DNA of 64,000 bases, from the NCBI GenBank assembly GCA_030424865.1, contig JAUHVR010000012.1, positions 1-64,000 of the forward strand, read 5' to 3'. Positions 29,131 to 37,396 of the stretch are shown piece by piece. The stretch is from Alphaproteobacteria bacterium (GTDB taxonomy: Bacteria; Pseudomonadota; Alphaproteobacteria; Rhodobacterales; Rhodobacteraceae). A program made the position numbers and the translations under genes. Each line of letters opens with the position of its first letter. Positions within the stretch are counted from its first letter, which is position 1. The notes below the pieces were generated by a model that was not told the DNA's origin, made no database searches, and saw only the letters and a program-made list of their open reading frames with translations.

Positions 29131-30357
29131 ATGACCGATTTCCAAGACGCCGCCCGCGCCGCGACCCGTGCCATGCGCGAGGTCTTTGCCGCCTCGCCCC
29201 TGCAGCACAACGCCCATCTTTCGGCGCTTTACGGCGCCGAGGTCTGGCTGAAGCGCGAGGATCTGAGCCCGGTGCGCAGCTACAAGCTGCGTGGCGCGAT
29301 GAACGCTATGCGCAAACGGCCCGAGGCCGAACTGTTTGTCGCCGCCAGCGCGGGCAATCACGCGCAGGGTGTCGCCTATATGTGCCAGCACTTTGGCAAG
29401 CAGGGCGTGATCTTCATGCCGGTCACGACGCCCCAGCAAAAGATCCAGAAAACCCGGATGTTTGGCGGCGACGCTATCGAAATCCGGCTGACCGGCGACT
29501 ATTTCGACGACACGCTGGCCGCCGCTCGTGAATTTTGTGATCAGGCGGGTGGGCATTTCCTGTCGCCTTTCGACGACGAGGACGTGATCGAAGGTCAGGC
29601 CTCGGTCGCGGTCGAGATCGAAGAGCAATTGAACGGCCTGCCCGATCATATCGTGCTGCCCGTGGGCGGCGGCGGTTTGGCCTCTGGCGTGCTCAGCTAC
29701 TTTGGCACCGGAACGCAGTACACTTTTGTCGAACCCGAAGGCGGCGCTTGCCTGCGGGCGGCGTTGAAGGCAGGCAAGCCGGTGCCCCTGACCGAGGTGA
29801 ACACCTTTGCTGACGGAGCCGCTGTTGGGCAAATCGGGGCCCGCACCTTTGATCGACTTCAGCACGTCGGGCTGGCCAGCACCCTGGCGATCCCCGAGGA
29901 CCGGCTGTGCACCACCATGCTGGACATGCTGAACGTCGAAGGTGTGGTGCTGGAACCGGCCGGTGCATTGGCTGTCGACGCGCTGAAGGACCTTGGTCAG
30001 GCCATCCGCGGGCGGCGCGTCGTTTGCGTGACCTCGGGCGGGAACTTCGACTTCGAGCGCTTGCCCGAAGTCAAGGAACGCGCCCAGCGCTTTTCCGGTG
30101 TGAAGAAATACTTCATCCTGCGCATGCCGCAACGCCCGGGCGCGTTGAAGGAATTCCTTAATTTTTTGGGCCCCGACGATGACATCGCCCGCTTCGAGTA
30201 TCTGAAGAAATCTGCGCGCAACTTCGGATCCGTACTGATCGGAATCGAGACCACGGACCCGGTGAATTTCGAGGTTTTCTTCGAGAAACTGGCCGCCAAC
30301 GGGTTCACCTACACGGACATAACCGAGGACGAAACGCTGGCACAGTTCGTGATCTGA
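29131..30357 (+). CDS. ilvA: Threonine ammonia-lyase IlvA
   Basis: A 408-residue PLP enzyme deaminating threonine to 2-oxobutanoate for isoleucine synthesis. The PLP lysine is Lys52 in RSYKLRGAMNAM. Other signatures are ASAGNHAQGVAYMCQ, VTTPQQKIQKT, FDDEDVIEGQAS, LPVGGGGLASGV and VTSGGNFDFERLPEV. The C-terminus carries one ACT-like regulatory domain (YFILRMPQRPGALKEFLNFLGP region), the short biosynthetic form. I chose the ATG at 29131 with AAGGGG just ahead, though the frame opens at 29071. It is divergent from argG. Confidence 0.92.
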   Translation: MTDFQDAARAATRAMREVFAASPLQHNAHLSALYGAEVWLKREDLSPVRSYKLRGAMNAMRKRPEAELFVAASAGNHAQGVAYMCQHFGKQGVIFMPVTTPQQKIQKTRMFGGDAIEIRLTGDYFDDTLAAAREFCDQAGGHFLSPFDDEDVIEGQASVAVEIEEQLNGLPDHIVLPVGGGGLASGVLSYFGTGTQYTFVEPEGGACLRAALKAGKPVPLTEVNTFADGAAVGQIGARTFDRLQHVGLASTLAIPEDRLCTTMLDMLNVEGVVLEPAGALAVDALKDLGQAIRGRRVVCVTSGGNFDFERLPEVKERAQRFSGVKKYFILRMPQRPGALKEFLNFLGPDDDIARFEYLKKSARNFGSVLIGIETTDPVNFEVFFEKLAANGFTYTDITEDETLAQFVI

Positions 30358-30412
30358 GGCGATTTACGTTCAAAATGAAACAAGCTTGATCGGTAAATCA
30401 GATCACGCGGCC

Positions 30413-30721
30413 TCAGATCCCCTGCAATAGCGCCTGCCGGGATGCCGCGAAGATACCCTCGGTCCGGGCGGCCTCATCTGACAGCGCGCCCGTACGTGCG
30501 GCCACTTCGCCCTGCTGGCAATGCGCGGCAAGATCGGACAGCCCCATGTTCAATGCGCTGCCCTTAAGTCCATGAAATTGTGCCTCTAGCTGGTCGTCAG
30601 GCGCGACGATCAGGGCGTCAAGGCCCTGTTGCATTTCGTCAAGAAACAGGCCGATCAACTCGCCAAAGGCGTCTTCGCCGAATTCCTGTTTCAACTCGTC
30701 CACGCGCGACCAGTCAATCAT
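30413..30721 (-). CDS. Histidine phosphotransfer (Hpt) domain protein
   Basis: A 102-residue stand-alone Hpt protein. The phospho-accepting histidine is His50 in the FHGLKGSALNMGL motif, within a four-helix bundle of typical size. It relays phosphate between receiver domains in phosphorelays. It is divergent from the receiver-PP2C gene at 30868 across 146 bp, the arrangement of the HptB/HsbR pair of Pseudomonas aeruginosa, which suggests it phosphorylates that protein. No sensor kinase or antisigma pair is nearby. The upstream region holds no ribosome site of note beyond AGGG. Confidence 0.87.
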   Translation of the reverse strand: MIDWSRVDELKQEFGEDAFGELIGLFLDEMQQGLDALIVAPDDQLEAQFHGLKGSALNMGLSDLAAHCQQGEVAARTGALSDEAARTEGIFAASRQALLQGI

Positions 30722-30867
30722 GCGACAACCCTCCGTCGTCCAGACCTAGCCGGGATCCTTGAACGAACCGTTATCGCATTTGGAAACCACTAAAATTCTC
30801 CATTTCACACAGCATTAAGTACAGGGGCGTAGGAATCGGGCAGTCCAGGAATACCAGAGGTCTGATC

Positions 30868-32142
30868 GTGAACGTGTCGGTAGAATCTGTTTCGGGATCC
30901 GACAGCGCCCGACCGGATCCCATATCGGTTGCGCTGGTGGTCGACGACAGCCCGTTCCAGCGCAAGATCGTCGTCAACATGCTGGAAAACTGGGGCATGA
31001 GGGTTCAGCAGGCTGAAACCGGTGAACAGGCTCTGGCGCTGTGCGAAAACACGGCCTTCGACCTTGTGGTTTCGGACTGGATGATGCCTCAGATGGATGG
31101 GCTGGAGTTCTGCCGCCGCTTTCGCGAACAGACCAGCGACGCCTACGGGTATTTCATCCTGCTAACCTCTAAAAGCGAAAAGGAAGAGGTCGCGCGCGGG
31201 CTGGACGCCGGGGCCGATGACTTTCTGACCAAACCCGTGAACAAGTTCGAATTGCGGGCGCGGATCACCGCCGGCGGACGCATCCTGACGATGGAGCGGG
31301 AACTTCAGGCCAAGAACCAGGTGATCAGCGACACGCTGGATGAGCTGCAGAAGCTGTACGACGGCATAGACGCCGATCTGGCCCAGGCGCGCACGATCCA
31401 ACAGTCCCTTGTGCCCAAACGAACGCAGGTCTTCGGCAAGTCCCGGGTCAGCCTGTTGTTGCAGCCCTGTGGCCACGTGGGGGGCGACCTGGTCGGAATG
31501 TTCAGCCCCGGCACCGATCGTCTGGGGTTCTACAACATCGACGTGTCCGGCCACGGTGTCACCTCCGCCATGGTGACGGCCCGCGTCGCGGGGTATCTGA
31601 ACGGTCAGTTTCCCGAACAGAACATCGCCCTGACCCAGCGGTACGACAAGTTCTATGCGCTGAAACCTCCGCATAAGGTGGCCGCTGCCCTGAACGCCCG
31701 ACTGTGCGCCGACGCTGGCGTCGCGGAATACATGACGCTGGTCTATGCAACCGTCGATCTTGCCACCGGATTGGTCCGGTTCGTTCAAGCCGGCCACACA
31801 CACCCGCTGGTGATGCGCCGCGACGGAACGATGCATTTCGTCGGCAAGGGTGGCTTCCCTGTCGGCCTGGTGGACGGCATGACCTACGAGGATGCCGCAC
31901 TAAAGCTAGACCCCGGGGACCGATTGCTGCTGTATTCGGACGGTTTCACCGAGGCCACCGGACCGGACGGCCGGATGGTCGATGAAAACGGGTTCGTCGA
32001 TCTGATCAAGCACCTGTCCCGATCCCGGACCGGACCCGATTTCCTGGACGCGCTGCACGAGGCCTTGATCGATCTGACAGACCGGCGAAACGGAACCGAA
32101 GACGATATCTCGGCCGCCCTGTTCGAGTACGAAGGCCCCTGA
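30868..32142 (+). CDS. Response regulator with PP2C (SpoIIE-type) phosphatase domain
   Basis: A 424-residue two-domain signalling protein. Residues ~20-135 are a receiver domain with acidic Asp26/Asp27, phospho-acceptor Asp70 (VVSDWMMPQMDG) and Lys122 (FLTKPVN). A coiled-coil linker (~145-170) leads to a SpoIIE-type PP2C phosphatase (~185-424) with metal ligands in GGDLVGMF, DVSGHGV and EDDISAAL. It probably dephosphorylates an anti-sigma-factor antagonist once phosphorylated. The start is GTG at 30868 with AGAGG ahead. It is paired with the divergent Hpt gene. Confidence 0.9.
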   Translation: MNVSVESVSGSDSARPDPISVALVVDDSPFQRKIVVNMLENWGMRVQQAETGEQALALCENTAFDLVVSDWMMPQMDGLEFCRRFREQTSDAYGYFILLTSKSEKEEVARGLDAGADDFLTKPVNKFELRARITAGGRILTMERELQAKNQVISDTLDELQKLYDGIDADLAQARTIQQSLVPKRTQVFGKSRVSLLLQPCGHVGGDLVGMFSPGTDRLGFYNIDVSGHGVTSAMVTARVAGYLNGQFPEQNIALTQRYDKFYALKPPHKVAAALNARLCADAGVAEYMTLVYATVDLATGLVRFVQAGHTHPLVMRRDGTMHFVGKGGFPVGLVDGMTYEDAALKLDPGDRLLLYSDGFTEATGPDGRMVDENGFVDLIKHLSRSRTGPDFLDALHEALIDLTDRRNGTEDDISAALFEYEGP

Positions 32143-32147
32143 TCCGC

Positions 32148-32585
32148 TTACAGCAGAAACCGGTGCACGAACCCCCGATCGCCCGGATTGCCCAGGGCCT
32201 CGGCCGCGGCGGGAACTGGCATCCACAGCGCGGTGTGCCCCGCTTCGGTCGGCGGACCGTGCGGACGAACCGGCGTTGCCAGGTAGATGGTGCAGATCTT
32301 TTCGGCCCAAAGGTCGTATTCCGGCATGTAGGTGAACCGCCGGAACGCGCCCAGGCGACGCGGCGCTGCAATGTGCCAGCCGGTTTCCTCAAAGACTTCG
32401 CGATAAAGCGCAGTGACCGGGGATTCGCCCGGATCGATCCCGCCACCGGGCAGTTGAAACTCGGGCTCGGGCTCGGCCTGATGGGTCAGCAACAGCGACC
32501 CAGCCCGCGGCAGAATCGCGTAAACGCCCGGCCTGCGGTGATATCTGCGCCCCGTTTCGGGTGGCGAGCCATACCTGCGCGTCAT
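32148..32585 (-). CDS. NUDIX hydrolase
   Basis: A 145-residue NUDIX hydrolase with a complete box from Gly48 to Gly69 (GGIDPGE, then REVFEETG), preceded by YAILPRAGSLLLTHQAEPEPEFQLPGG cited in part. It hydrolyses a nucleoside diphosphate linked to another group; the substrate is not determined. The ATG at 32585 is preferred over the GTG at 32603 because AGGGGGC lies at the right distance. The divergent start of hslO lies 79 bp away, with a heat-shock-type promoter between. Confidence 0.85.
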   Translation of the reverse strand: MTRRYGSPPETGRRYHRRPGVYAILPRAGSLLLTHQAEPEPEFQLPGGGIDPGESPVTALYREVFEETGWHIAAPRRLGAFRRFTYMPEYDLWAEKICTIYLATPVRPHGPPTEAGHTALWMPVPAAAEALGNPGDRGFVHRFLL

Positions 32586-32596
32586 ACCTGCCCCCT

Positions 32597-32624
32597 CTTG
32601 CACCCTGTCTTGCTGCCCTTATCT
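32597..32624 (+). promoter_or_regulatory. Candidate heat-shock (RpoH-type) promoter of hslO
   Basis: CTTGCA at 32597-32602 and TTATCT at 32619-32624 are separated by 16 bp. The dnaK promoter candidate has CTTGCA and TTATAT with 17 bp between. Alphaproteobacterial RpoH promoters have a CTTG-type -35 element and an A/T-rich -10 region. The predicted start lies about 33 bases ahead of the hslO ATG. Confidence 0.55.
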
Positions 32625-32663
32625 AGACGCGATATGCCAAGACCCGGCAGATAAGGAAACCCC

Positions 32664-33653
32664 ATGACACTTGGATCAAAACTTGCCTGGGACGACACCG
32701 TCCTGCCCTTTCAGCTTGACCGGTCGGACATGCGCGGCCGCGTGGCCCGTCTGGACGGGGTGCTGACCGGTGTCCTGAAGCAACACAAATACCCCGCGCC
32801 GGTGCAGGCGCTGGTGGCCGAAATGACCCTGCTGACCGCGCTGATCGGGCAGGCGATCGACCTGCGCTGGAAGCTGTCGCTGCAGGTGCAGACCAACGGC
32901 CCGGTGCGGATGATCGCGACGGATTACTACGCGCCCGACAAGGAAGGTCAGCCCGCCAGGATCCGCGGCTACGCCAGCTTTGACGAAGAGCGCCTGACCG
33001 ACGGCACGCCGTTTGAGCAACTTGGCAAGGGCTACTTTGCAATCCTGATCGACCAGGGCAAGGGCATGGCGCCCTATCAGGGGATCACGCCCATCGACGG
33101 CACCTCGCTGGCGAACTGCGCCGAGGCGTATTTTGCCCAGTCGGAACAGATCCCGACGCGCTTTGCGCTGTCTTACGGCATCTCGCAGCAGCCCGGTCAG
33201 GAACCCGGCTGGCGCGCCGGGGGCGTGATGATGCAGCACCTGCCAAAAACCTCGGCTTTGGTGGCGCACAAGGACGCGGAAACCGAGACCGAGGCGCGCA
33301 TCCTGCAGGCCAAGGACCTGATCGGGGACGACGCCGAGGAAAACTGGAACCGGGCCAACATCCTGCTCGACTCGGTCGAAGAGATCGAGCTTATCGGCCC
33401 CGCCGTTTCGCCCTCTGAACTGCTGGTGCGGCTTTTCCACGAGGAAGAGCCTCGGGTCTATGACGCCCAGATGGTCCGGTTCGGCTGCACCTGTTCCGAG
33501 GACCGCGTGCGCCAAAGCCTGTCGATCTATTCGGCCAAGGACATCGAAAAGATGACCACCGAAGAGGGCACCGTGACCGCCGACTGCCAGTTCTGCGGCA
33601 CACACTATGTGCTGGACCCAAAAACCGTCGGGTTTCAGGCAAATGCCGACTGA
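32664..33653 (+). CDS. hslO: Redox-regulated chaperone Hsp33 (HslO)
   Basis: A 329-residue holdase that is activated by oxidative stress. The zinc/redox switch cysteines are Cys275 and Cys277 (GCTCSED) and Cys308 and Cys311 (CQFCG), the family pattern CXC and CXXC. The N-terminal domain is typical, with HKYPAPVQALVAEM and TLLTALIGQAIDLRWKLSLQ. AGGAAACC precedes the ATG. The gene overlaps the next NUDIX gene by 11 bp and is followed by cca, so the three form a likely operon behind a heat-shock-type promoter. Confidence 0.95.
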   Translation: MTLGSKLAWDDTVLPFQLDRSDMRGRVARLDGVLTGVLKQHKYPAPVQALVAEMTLLTALIGQAIDLRWKLSLQVQTNGPVRMIATDYYAPDKEGQPARIRGYASFDEERLTDGTPFEQLGKGYFAILIDQGKGMAPYQGITPIDGTSLANCAEAYFAQSEQIPTRFALSYGISQQPGQEPGWRAGGVMMQHLPKTSALVAHKDAETETEARILQAKDLIGDDAEENWNRANILLDSVEEIELIGPAVSPSELLVRLFHEEEPRVYDAQMVRFGCTCSEDRVRQSLSIYSAKDIEKMTTEEGTVTADCQFCGTHYVLDPKTVGFQANAD

Positions 33654-34239
33654 GGCCCTGGCCAAGGTCCAAGCGGCGCTGGCGCAAGACAGCGCCGCGT
33701 CTTCGGACTTTGACCTCAATCCCGGCGTGGTGCTGCCCGAGGGGCGCAAACTGCGCCCTGCCGGGGTGCTGGTGCCGCTAATCGCGGGTCCCGACGGGCT
33801 GAACGTCATCCTGACCAAGCGGTCCTCGGCGCTGAAACATCACCCCGGCCAGATCGCCTTTCCCGGCGGCAAGCGGGATGAGGGTGATGCCGACGTGATC
33901 GACACGGCCCTGCGCGAGGCGACCGAGGAAATCGGCCTGCCGCGCGGGATCGTTCAGGTCATGGGCACCCTGCCCGGCCACGAGACGGTGACATCCTTTG
34001 TCATGACCCCGGTTGTGGGCTTTGTGACCGAACCCTTCGAGGTGCGCCCCGAACCCGGAGAGGTGGACGAGGTCTTTCAGGTGCCGCTGGCGCATGTGAC
34101 CGACCCGGCGCGGTTCTCGATCCAGTTCCGCCGCTGGCGCGGCGTGCGGCGGCACTACTACACCGTTCCCTTTGGCCCCTATTACATCTGGGGCGCCACC
34201 GCGCGCATCCTGCGCGGCTTTGCCGAGCGGATGGCATGA
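33643..34239 (+). CDS. CoA pyrophosphatase-type NUDIX hydrolase
   Basis: A 198-residue NUDIX hydrolase of the YeaB/NudL-type with the family preface LKHHPGQIAFPGGKRD and box EGDADVIDTALREATEEIGL, cited in part. These enzymes cleave coenzyme A or similar into 3',5'-ADP and 4'-phosphopantetheine. The start ATG at 33643 lies inside the end of hslO (11-bp overlap), and its own end overlaps cca by 4 bp. The substrate is inferred from the family. Confidence 0.88.
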   Translation: MPTEALAKVQAALAQDSAASSDFDLNPGVVLPEGRKLRPAGVLVPLIAGPDGLNVILTKRSSALKHHPGQIAFPGGKRDEGDADVIDTALREATEEIGLPRGIVQVMGTLPGHETVTSFVMTPVVGFVTEPFEVRPEPGEVDEVFQVPLAHVTDPARFSIQFRRWRGVRRHYYTVPFGPYYIWGATARILRGFAERMA

Positions 34240-35393
34240 ACCGCGTCTCGGGTGACTGGCTGACAGCCGCGCCCACGCAGGCGGTGCTTGCCATGTTGGA
34301 AGAGGCGGGCCACCAGGCCTTTTTTGTCGGTGGCTGTGTGCGCAATGCCCTATTGGGCGAATCGGTGGGCGATCTGGACATCTCGACCGATGCGCGGCCG
34401 CAGCGGGTGATGGATCTGGCCAAAGAGACTGGTTTCAAGGCCGTGCCGACCGGCATCGACCACGGCACCGTGACGGTTGTGGTCAAGGGCCTGCCGCACG
34501 AGATCACGACCTTTCGCGCTGATGTCGAAACCGACGGGCGGCGCGCCGTGGTCCGGTTTTCCGACCACATCGCAGAAGACGCCGTCCGGCGCGATTTCAC
34601 GATGAACGCGCTTTATGCCGACCGCCGGGGCGCGGTGGTTGACCCGCTGGGTGGCCTGCCCGATCTGCAGGCCCGGTATGTGCGGTTCATCCAGGATGCC
34701 GACCGCCGCATTCGCGAGGATTTCCTGCGCATCCTGCGGTTCTTTCGCTTCAACGCCTGGTACGGCGATCCCGCTCAGGGCTGGGACGCGCAGGCGCTGG
34801 CCGCCATTGCCCAGAACATCGAGGGTCTAGCCTCGTTGTCCCGCGAACGGGTTGGGGCCGAGGTGACCAAGCTGTTCCTGGCCCCTGATCCCGCGCCCTC
34901 GGTCGCGGCAATGGCTCAGACTGGCGCCTTGGCGGCCTGTCTGCCCGGCGCGGTGAATGACCCCCTGCCGGTTCTTGTGCATCTTGAACAGGAGGCGCAG
35001 ATCGCGCCCGATGCCCTGCGGCGACTGGCAGTCATGGGGTTTTTCGACGGTGCATCGCTGCGGTTCAGCCGGGGTGACCAGAAACGGCTGTCACGCCTGC
35101 AGGACGCGATTGCATCGATGGCCGGCCCGGGCGAGCTTGGATATCGTTTCGGGTATGAGACCGCGCGCGACGTCGTGCTGATCCGCAGCGCCTCGACAGG
35201 CACTGCGATAAACCCGGACGATCTGACCAAGGCCCAAGAAGGCAGCGCCGCCAAATTGCCGGTCACGGCGCCCGATTTGATGCCAGAGTTCACCGGGCCA
35301 GACCTTGGTAAAGCACTGAAAGACATAGAGGCACGCTGGATCGCCTCGGGGTTTGCGCTGACCAAAGAGGACTTGCTGAACGGCAAGGGGTGA
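34236..35393 (+). CDS. cca: CCA tRNA nucleotidyltransferase
   Basis: A 385-residue class II nucleotidyltransferase that adds or repairs the 3' CCA end of tRNAs. Motif A, GGCVRN (32-37), the catalytic GDLDIST (45-51), then RRDFTMNALYADRRG and RIREDFLRILRFFRFN are present. Length is short compared with enzymes that carry HD domains. The start overlaps the preceding NUDIX gene by 4 bp (ATGA). It is probably the last gene of the hslO-NUDIX-cca operon, followed by 164 bp ahead of the ABC exporter genes. Confidence 0.93.
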   Translation: MNRVSGDWLTAAPTQAVLAMLEEAGHQAFFVGGCVRNALLGESVGDLDISTDARPQRVMDLAKETGFKAVPTGIDHGTVTVVVKGLPHEITTFRADVETDGRRAVVRFSDHIAEDAVRRDFTMNALYADRRGAVVDPLGGLPDLQARYVRFIQDADRRIREDFLRILRFFRFNAWYGDPAQGWDAQALAAIAQNIEGLASLSRERVGAEVTKLFLAPDPAPSVAAMAQTGALAACLPGAVNDPLPVLVHLEQEAQIAPDALRRLAVMGFFDGASLRFSRGDQKRLSRLQDAIASMAGPGELGYRFGYETARDVVLIRSASTGTAINPDDLTKAQEGSAAKLPVTAPDLMPEFTGPDLGKALKDIEARWIASGFALTKEDLLNGKG

Positions 35394-35404
35394 CAGCGCC
35401 CCAG

Positions 35405-35424
35405 GATTGCGCTATCACGCAATC
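35405..35424. repeat. Inverted repeat between cca and the ABC exporter genes
   Basis: GATTGCG at 35405-35411 and CGCAATC at 35418-35424 are a perfect 7-bp inverted repeat with a 6-base centre. There is no T tract, so it is unlikely to be a terminator. It lies about 20 bases before a possible short leader ORF; an operator role is possible but unsupported. Confidence 0.4.
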
Positions 35425-35444
35425 ACACAAACGGAGAGTAGCGC

Positions 35445-35480
35445 ATGTATCGTGACAGGACCCCAATCAGCTTCGCCTGA
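35445..35480 (+). CDS. Possible 11-codon leader ORF
   Basis: ATG at 35445 opens an 11-residue peptide, MYRDRTPISFA, ending at TGA 35480. It has a convincing ribosome site (CGGAGAG) 5-6 bases ahead. It is followed by a short hairpin-forming stretch (GACCC at 35483-35487 and GGGTC at 35497-35501) and lies 78 bases before the first ABC exporter gene. The arrangement resembles a regulatory leader peptide, but the peptide has no obvious repeated codon, and I found no family. Low confidence. Confidence 0.35.
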   Translation: MYRDRTPISFA

Positions 35481-35557
35481 CTGACCCTGCGCGTGCGGGT
35501 CCCAAGGTGCTCGCAATTTCATGCTCGTTGCTTACTTTCATTTTGAAGGCCTCCGTT

Positions 35558-37396
35558 ATGTTCCGTTTTTTCGAAAACCTCGTCGACCCCTACACGCCCT
35601 ACAGCGAATCCGATGCGCCGCCCAAACGGCTGTATCCCTTCCTGATGGCCTATGCGCAGCCCTTCAAGGGCGTGTTCTGGCTGGCCGCGATCATGTCGAT
35701 CGTTGTGGCCGCGGTCGAGGTCGGGCTGATCTGGGCCATGGGCTGGGTGGTCGACATCCTGACGGACGACCCCGCCACGGTGAGGGAGGCGCATGGAACA
35801 ACGCTGATCGCGTTGGCCGTCTTCATCCTGCTGTTGCGGCCGCTGTTGCAGGCCTTTGACGTTCTGCTGCTGAACAACACGATCCTTCCGAACTTTGGCA
35901 CGCTGATCCGCTGGCGGTCGCACCGGCACGTGCTGCGCCAGTCCGTCGGCTGGTTTGAAAACGACTTTGCTGGGCGCATCGCCAACCGCATCATGCAAAC
36001 CCCCCCGGCGGCCGGAGAGGCCGTCTTTCAGGTCTTTGACGCGCTGACTTTTGCGCTGGCCTATGTCGTGGGCGCCGTGATCCTGTTGTCGGATTCCGAC
36101 CCGCGCCTGGCCCTGCCGCTGATTGCCTGGCTTGGTCTATATGCCCTGTTGATGCGCTGGACGATCCGGCGCGTTGGCCCGGCCAGCCAACGGGCCTCGG
36201 ACGCGCGCAGCCAGGTCACGGGGCGCGTGGTGGACAGCTACACCAACATCCATTCGGTCAAGATGTTCGCCCATCACGACCGCGAGATCGCCTTTGCCAA
36301 GGAAGCCATCGACGAAACGCGCGAGACGTTTCAGGCCGAGATGCGGATCTACACGATCATGGACATGTCCCTTGTGGTGCTGAACGGCCTGCTGATCGTC
36401 GGCGTTGTGGGCTGGGCGCTGGCGCTGTGGATGCAGGGCGCGGCCACCGTGGGCGCCGTTGCCGCGGCGACGGCGCTGACGCTGCGCCTGAACGCCATGA
36501 CCGGCTGGATCATGTGGGCGCTGACCAGTTTCTTCCGCCAGCTTGGTGTCGTCGCCGAGGGGATGGAGACCATCGCCCAACCCATCGACCTGGTCGATGC
36601 GCCGGGTGCCAAACCGCTGGAGTTCAAGGCCGGAGAGATCAGGGTCGAGGGGCTGTCGCACCACTATGGCCGCGGGGCGGGCGGGCTGGACAATGTCTCG
36701 CTGACGATCAAACCGGGGGAAAAGGTCGGGCTTGTGGGCCGGTCCGGAGCGGGCAAGTCGACGCTGGTGAAGTTGCTGTTGCGGTTCTACGACGTGGAAC
36801 AGGGGCGCATTCTGGTCGACGGGCAGGACATCGCGCAGGTCACGCAGGACAGCCTGCGCCTGCAGATCGGCATGGTGCAGCAGGACAGCTCGCTTCTGCA
36901 TCGCTCGATCCGCGACAATATCCTGTATGGCCGTCCCGACGCGGGCGAAGAGGCGATGATCGCCGCCACCCGCAAGGCCGAGGCGCTGGAGTTCATTCAG
37001 GATCTCGAGGACCCGCAGGGCCGGAAGGGCTTTGATGCCTTTGTTGGCGAGCGTGGCGTGAAACTGTCCGGCGGGCAGCGGCAGCGCGTGACGCTGGCGC
37101 GTGTGATCCTGAAGGACGCGCCGATCCTGTTGCTGGACGAGGCGACCAGCGCCCTGGACAGCGAGGTCGAGGCCACCATTCAGGACACGCTTTACGGCAT
37201 GATGGAGGGCAAGACGGTTATCGCCATTGCCCATCGACTGAGCACAATTGCGCAGATGGATCGCATTCTTGTCATGGATCGCGGGCATATCGTTGAAGAG
37301 GGTTCACACGAGTCGCTGTTGGCGGCTGGCGGGCTATATGCTGGCCTGTGGTCCCGACAATCGGGCGGGTTTATCGGGCAGGACGCAGCGGAATGA
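35558..37396 (+). CDS. ABC half-exporter 1 (fused membrane and ATPase domains)
   Basis: A 612-residue type I ABC exporter half-molecule. The membrane domain (~30-320) has six helices; the ATPase (~360-600) shows Walker A GRSGAGKST, signature LSGGQRQRV, Walker B LLLDEATSALDSE and HRLSTIAQ. Such proteins dimerise to expel lipids, drugs or peptides. I chose the ATG at 35558 (MFRFFENL, GAAGG ahead). It is the first of three tandem half-exporters joined by 4-bp overlaps, and its N-terminus (RFFENLVDPYTP) is echoed in the third. Substrate unknown. Confidence 0.93.
   Translation: MFRFFENLVDPYTPYSESDAPPKRLYPFLMAYAQPFKGVFWLAAIMSIVVAAVEVGLIWAMGWVVDILTDDPATVREAHGTTLIALAVFILLLRPLLQAFDVLLLNNTILPNFGTLIRWRSHRHVLRQSVGWFENDFAGRIANRIMQTPPAAGEAVFQVFDALTFALAYVVGAVILLSDSDPRLALPLIAWLGLYALLMRWTIRRVGPASQRASDARSQVTGRVVDSYTNIHSVKMFAHHDREIAFAKEAIDETRETFQAEMRIYTIMDMSLVVLNGLLIVGVVGWALALWMQGAATVGAVAAATALTLRLNAMTGWIMWALTSFFRQLGVVAEGMETIAQPIDLVDAPGAKPLEFKAGEIRVEGLSHHYGRGAGGLDNVSLTIKPGEKVGLVGRSGAGKSTLVKLLLRFYDVEQGRILVDGQDIAQVTQDSLRLQIGMVQQDSSLLHRSIRDNILYGRPDAGEEAMIAATRKAEALEFIQDLEDPQGRKGFDAFVGERGVKLSGGQRQRVTLARVILKDAPILLLDEATSALDSEVEATIQDTLYGMMEGKTVIAIAHRLSTIAQMDRILVMDRGHIVEEGSHESLLAAGGLYAGLWSRQSGGFIGQDAAE

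Noticed and set aside
30361-30399. Inverted repeat GATTTAC/GTAAATC after ilvA as a terminator
   Set aside because: The 25-base loop and missing T tract make a terminator unlikely; the 7-bp match could be chance.
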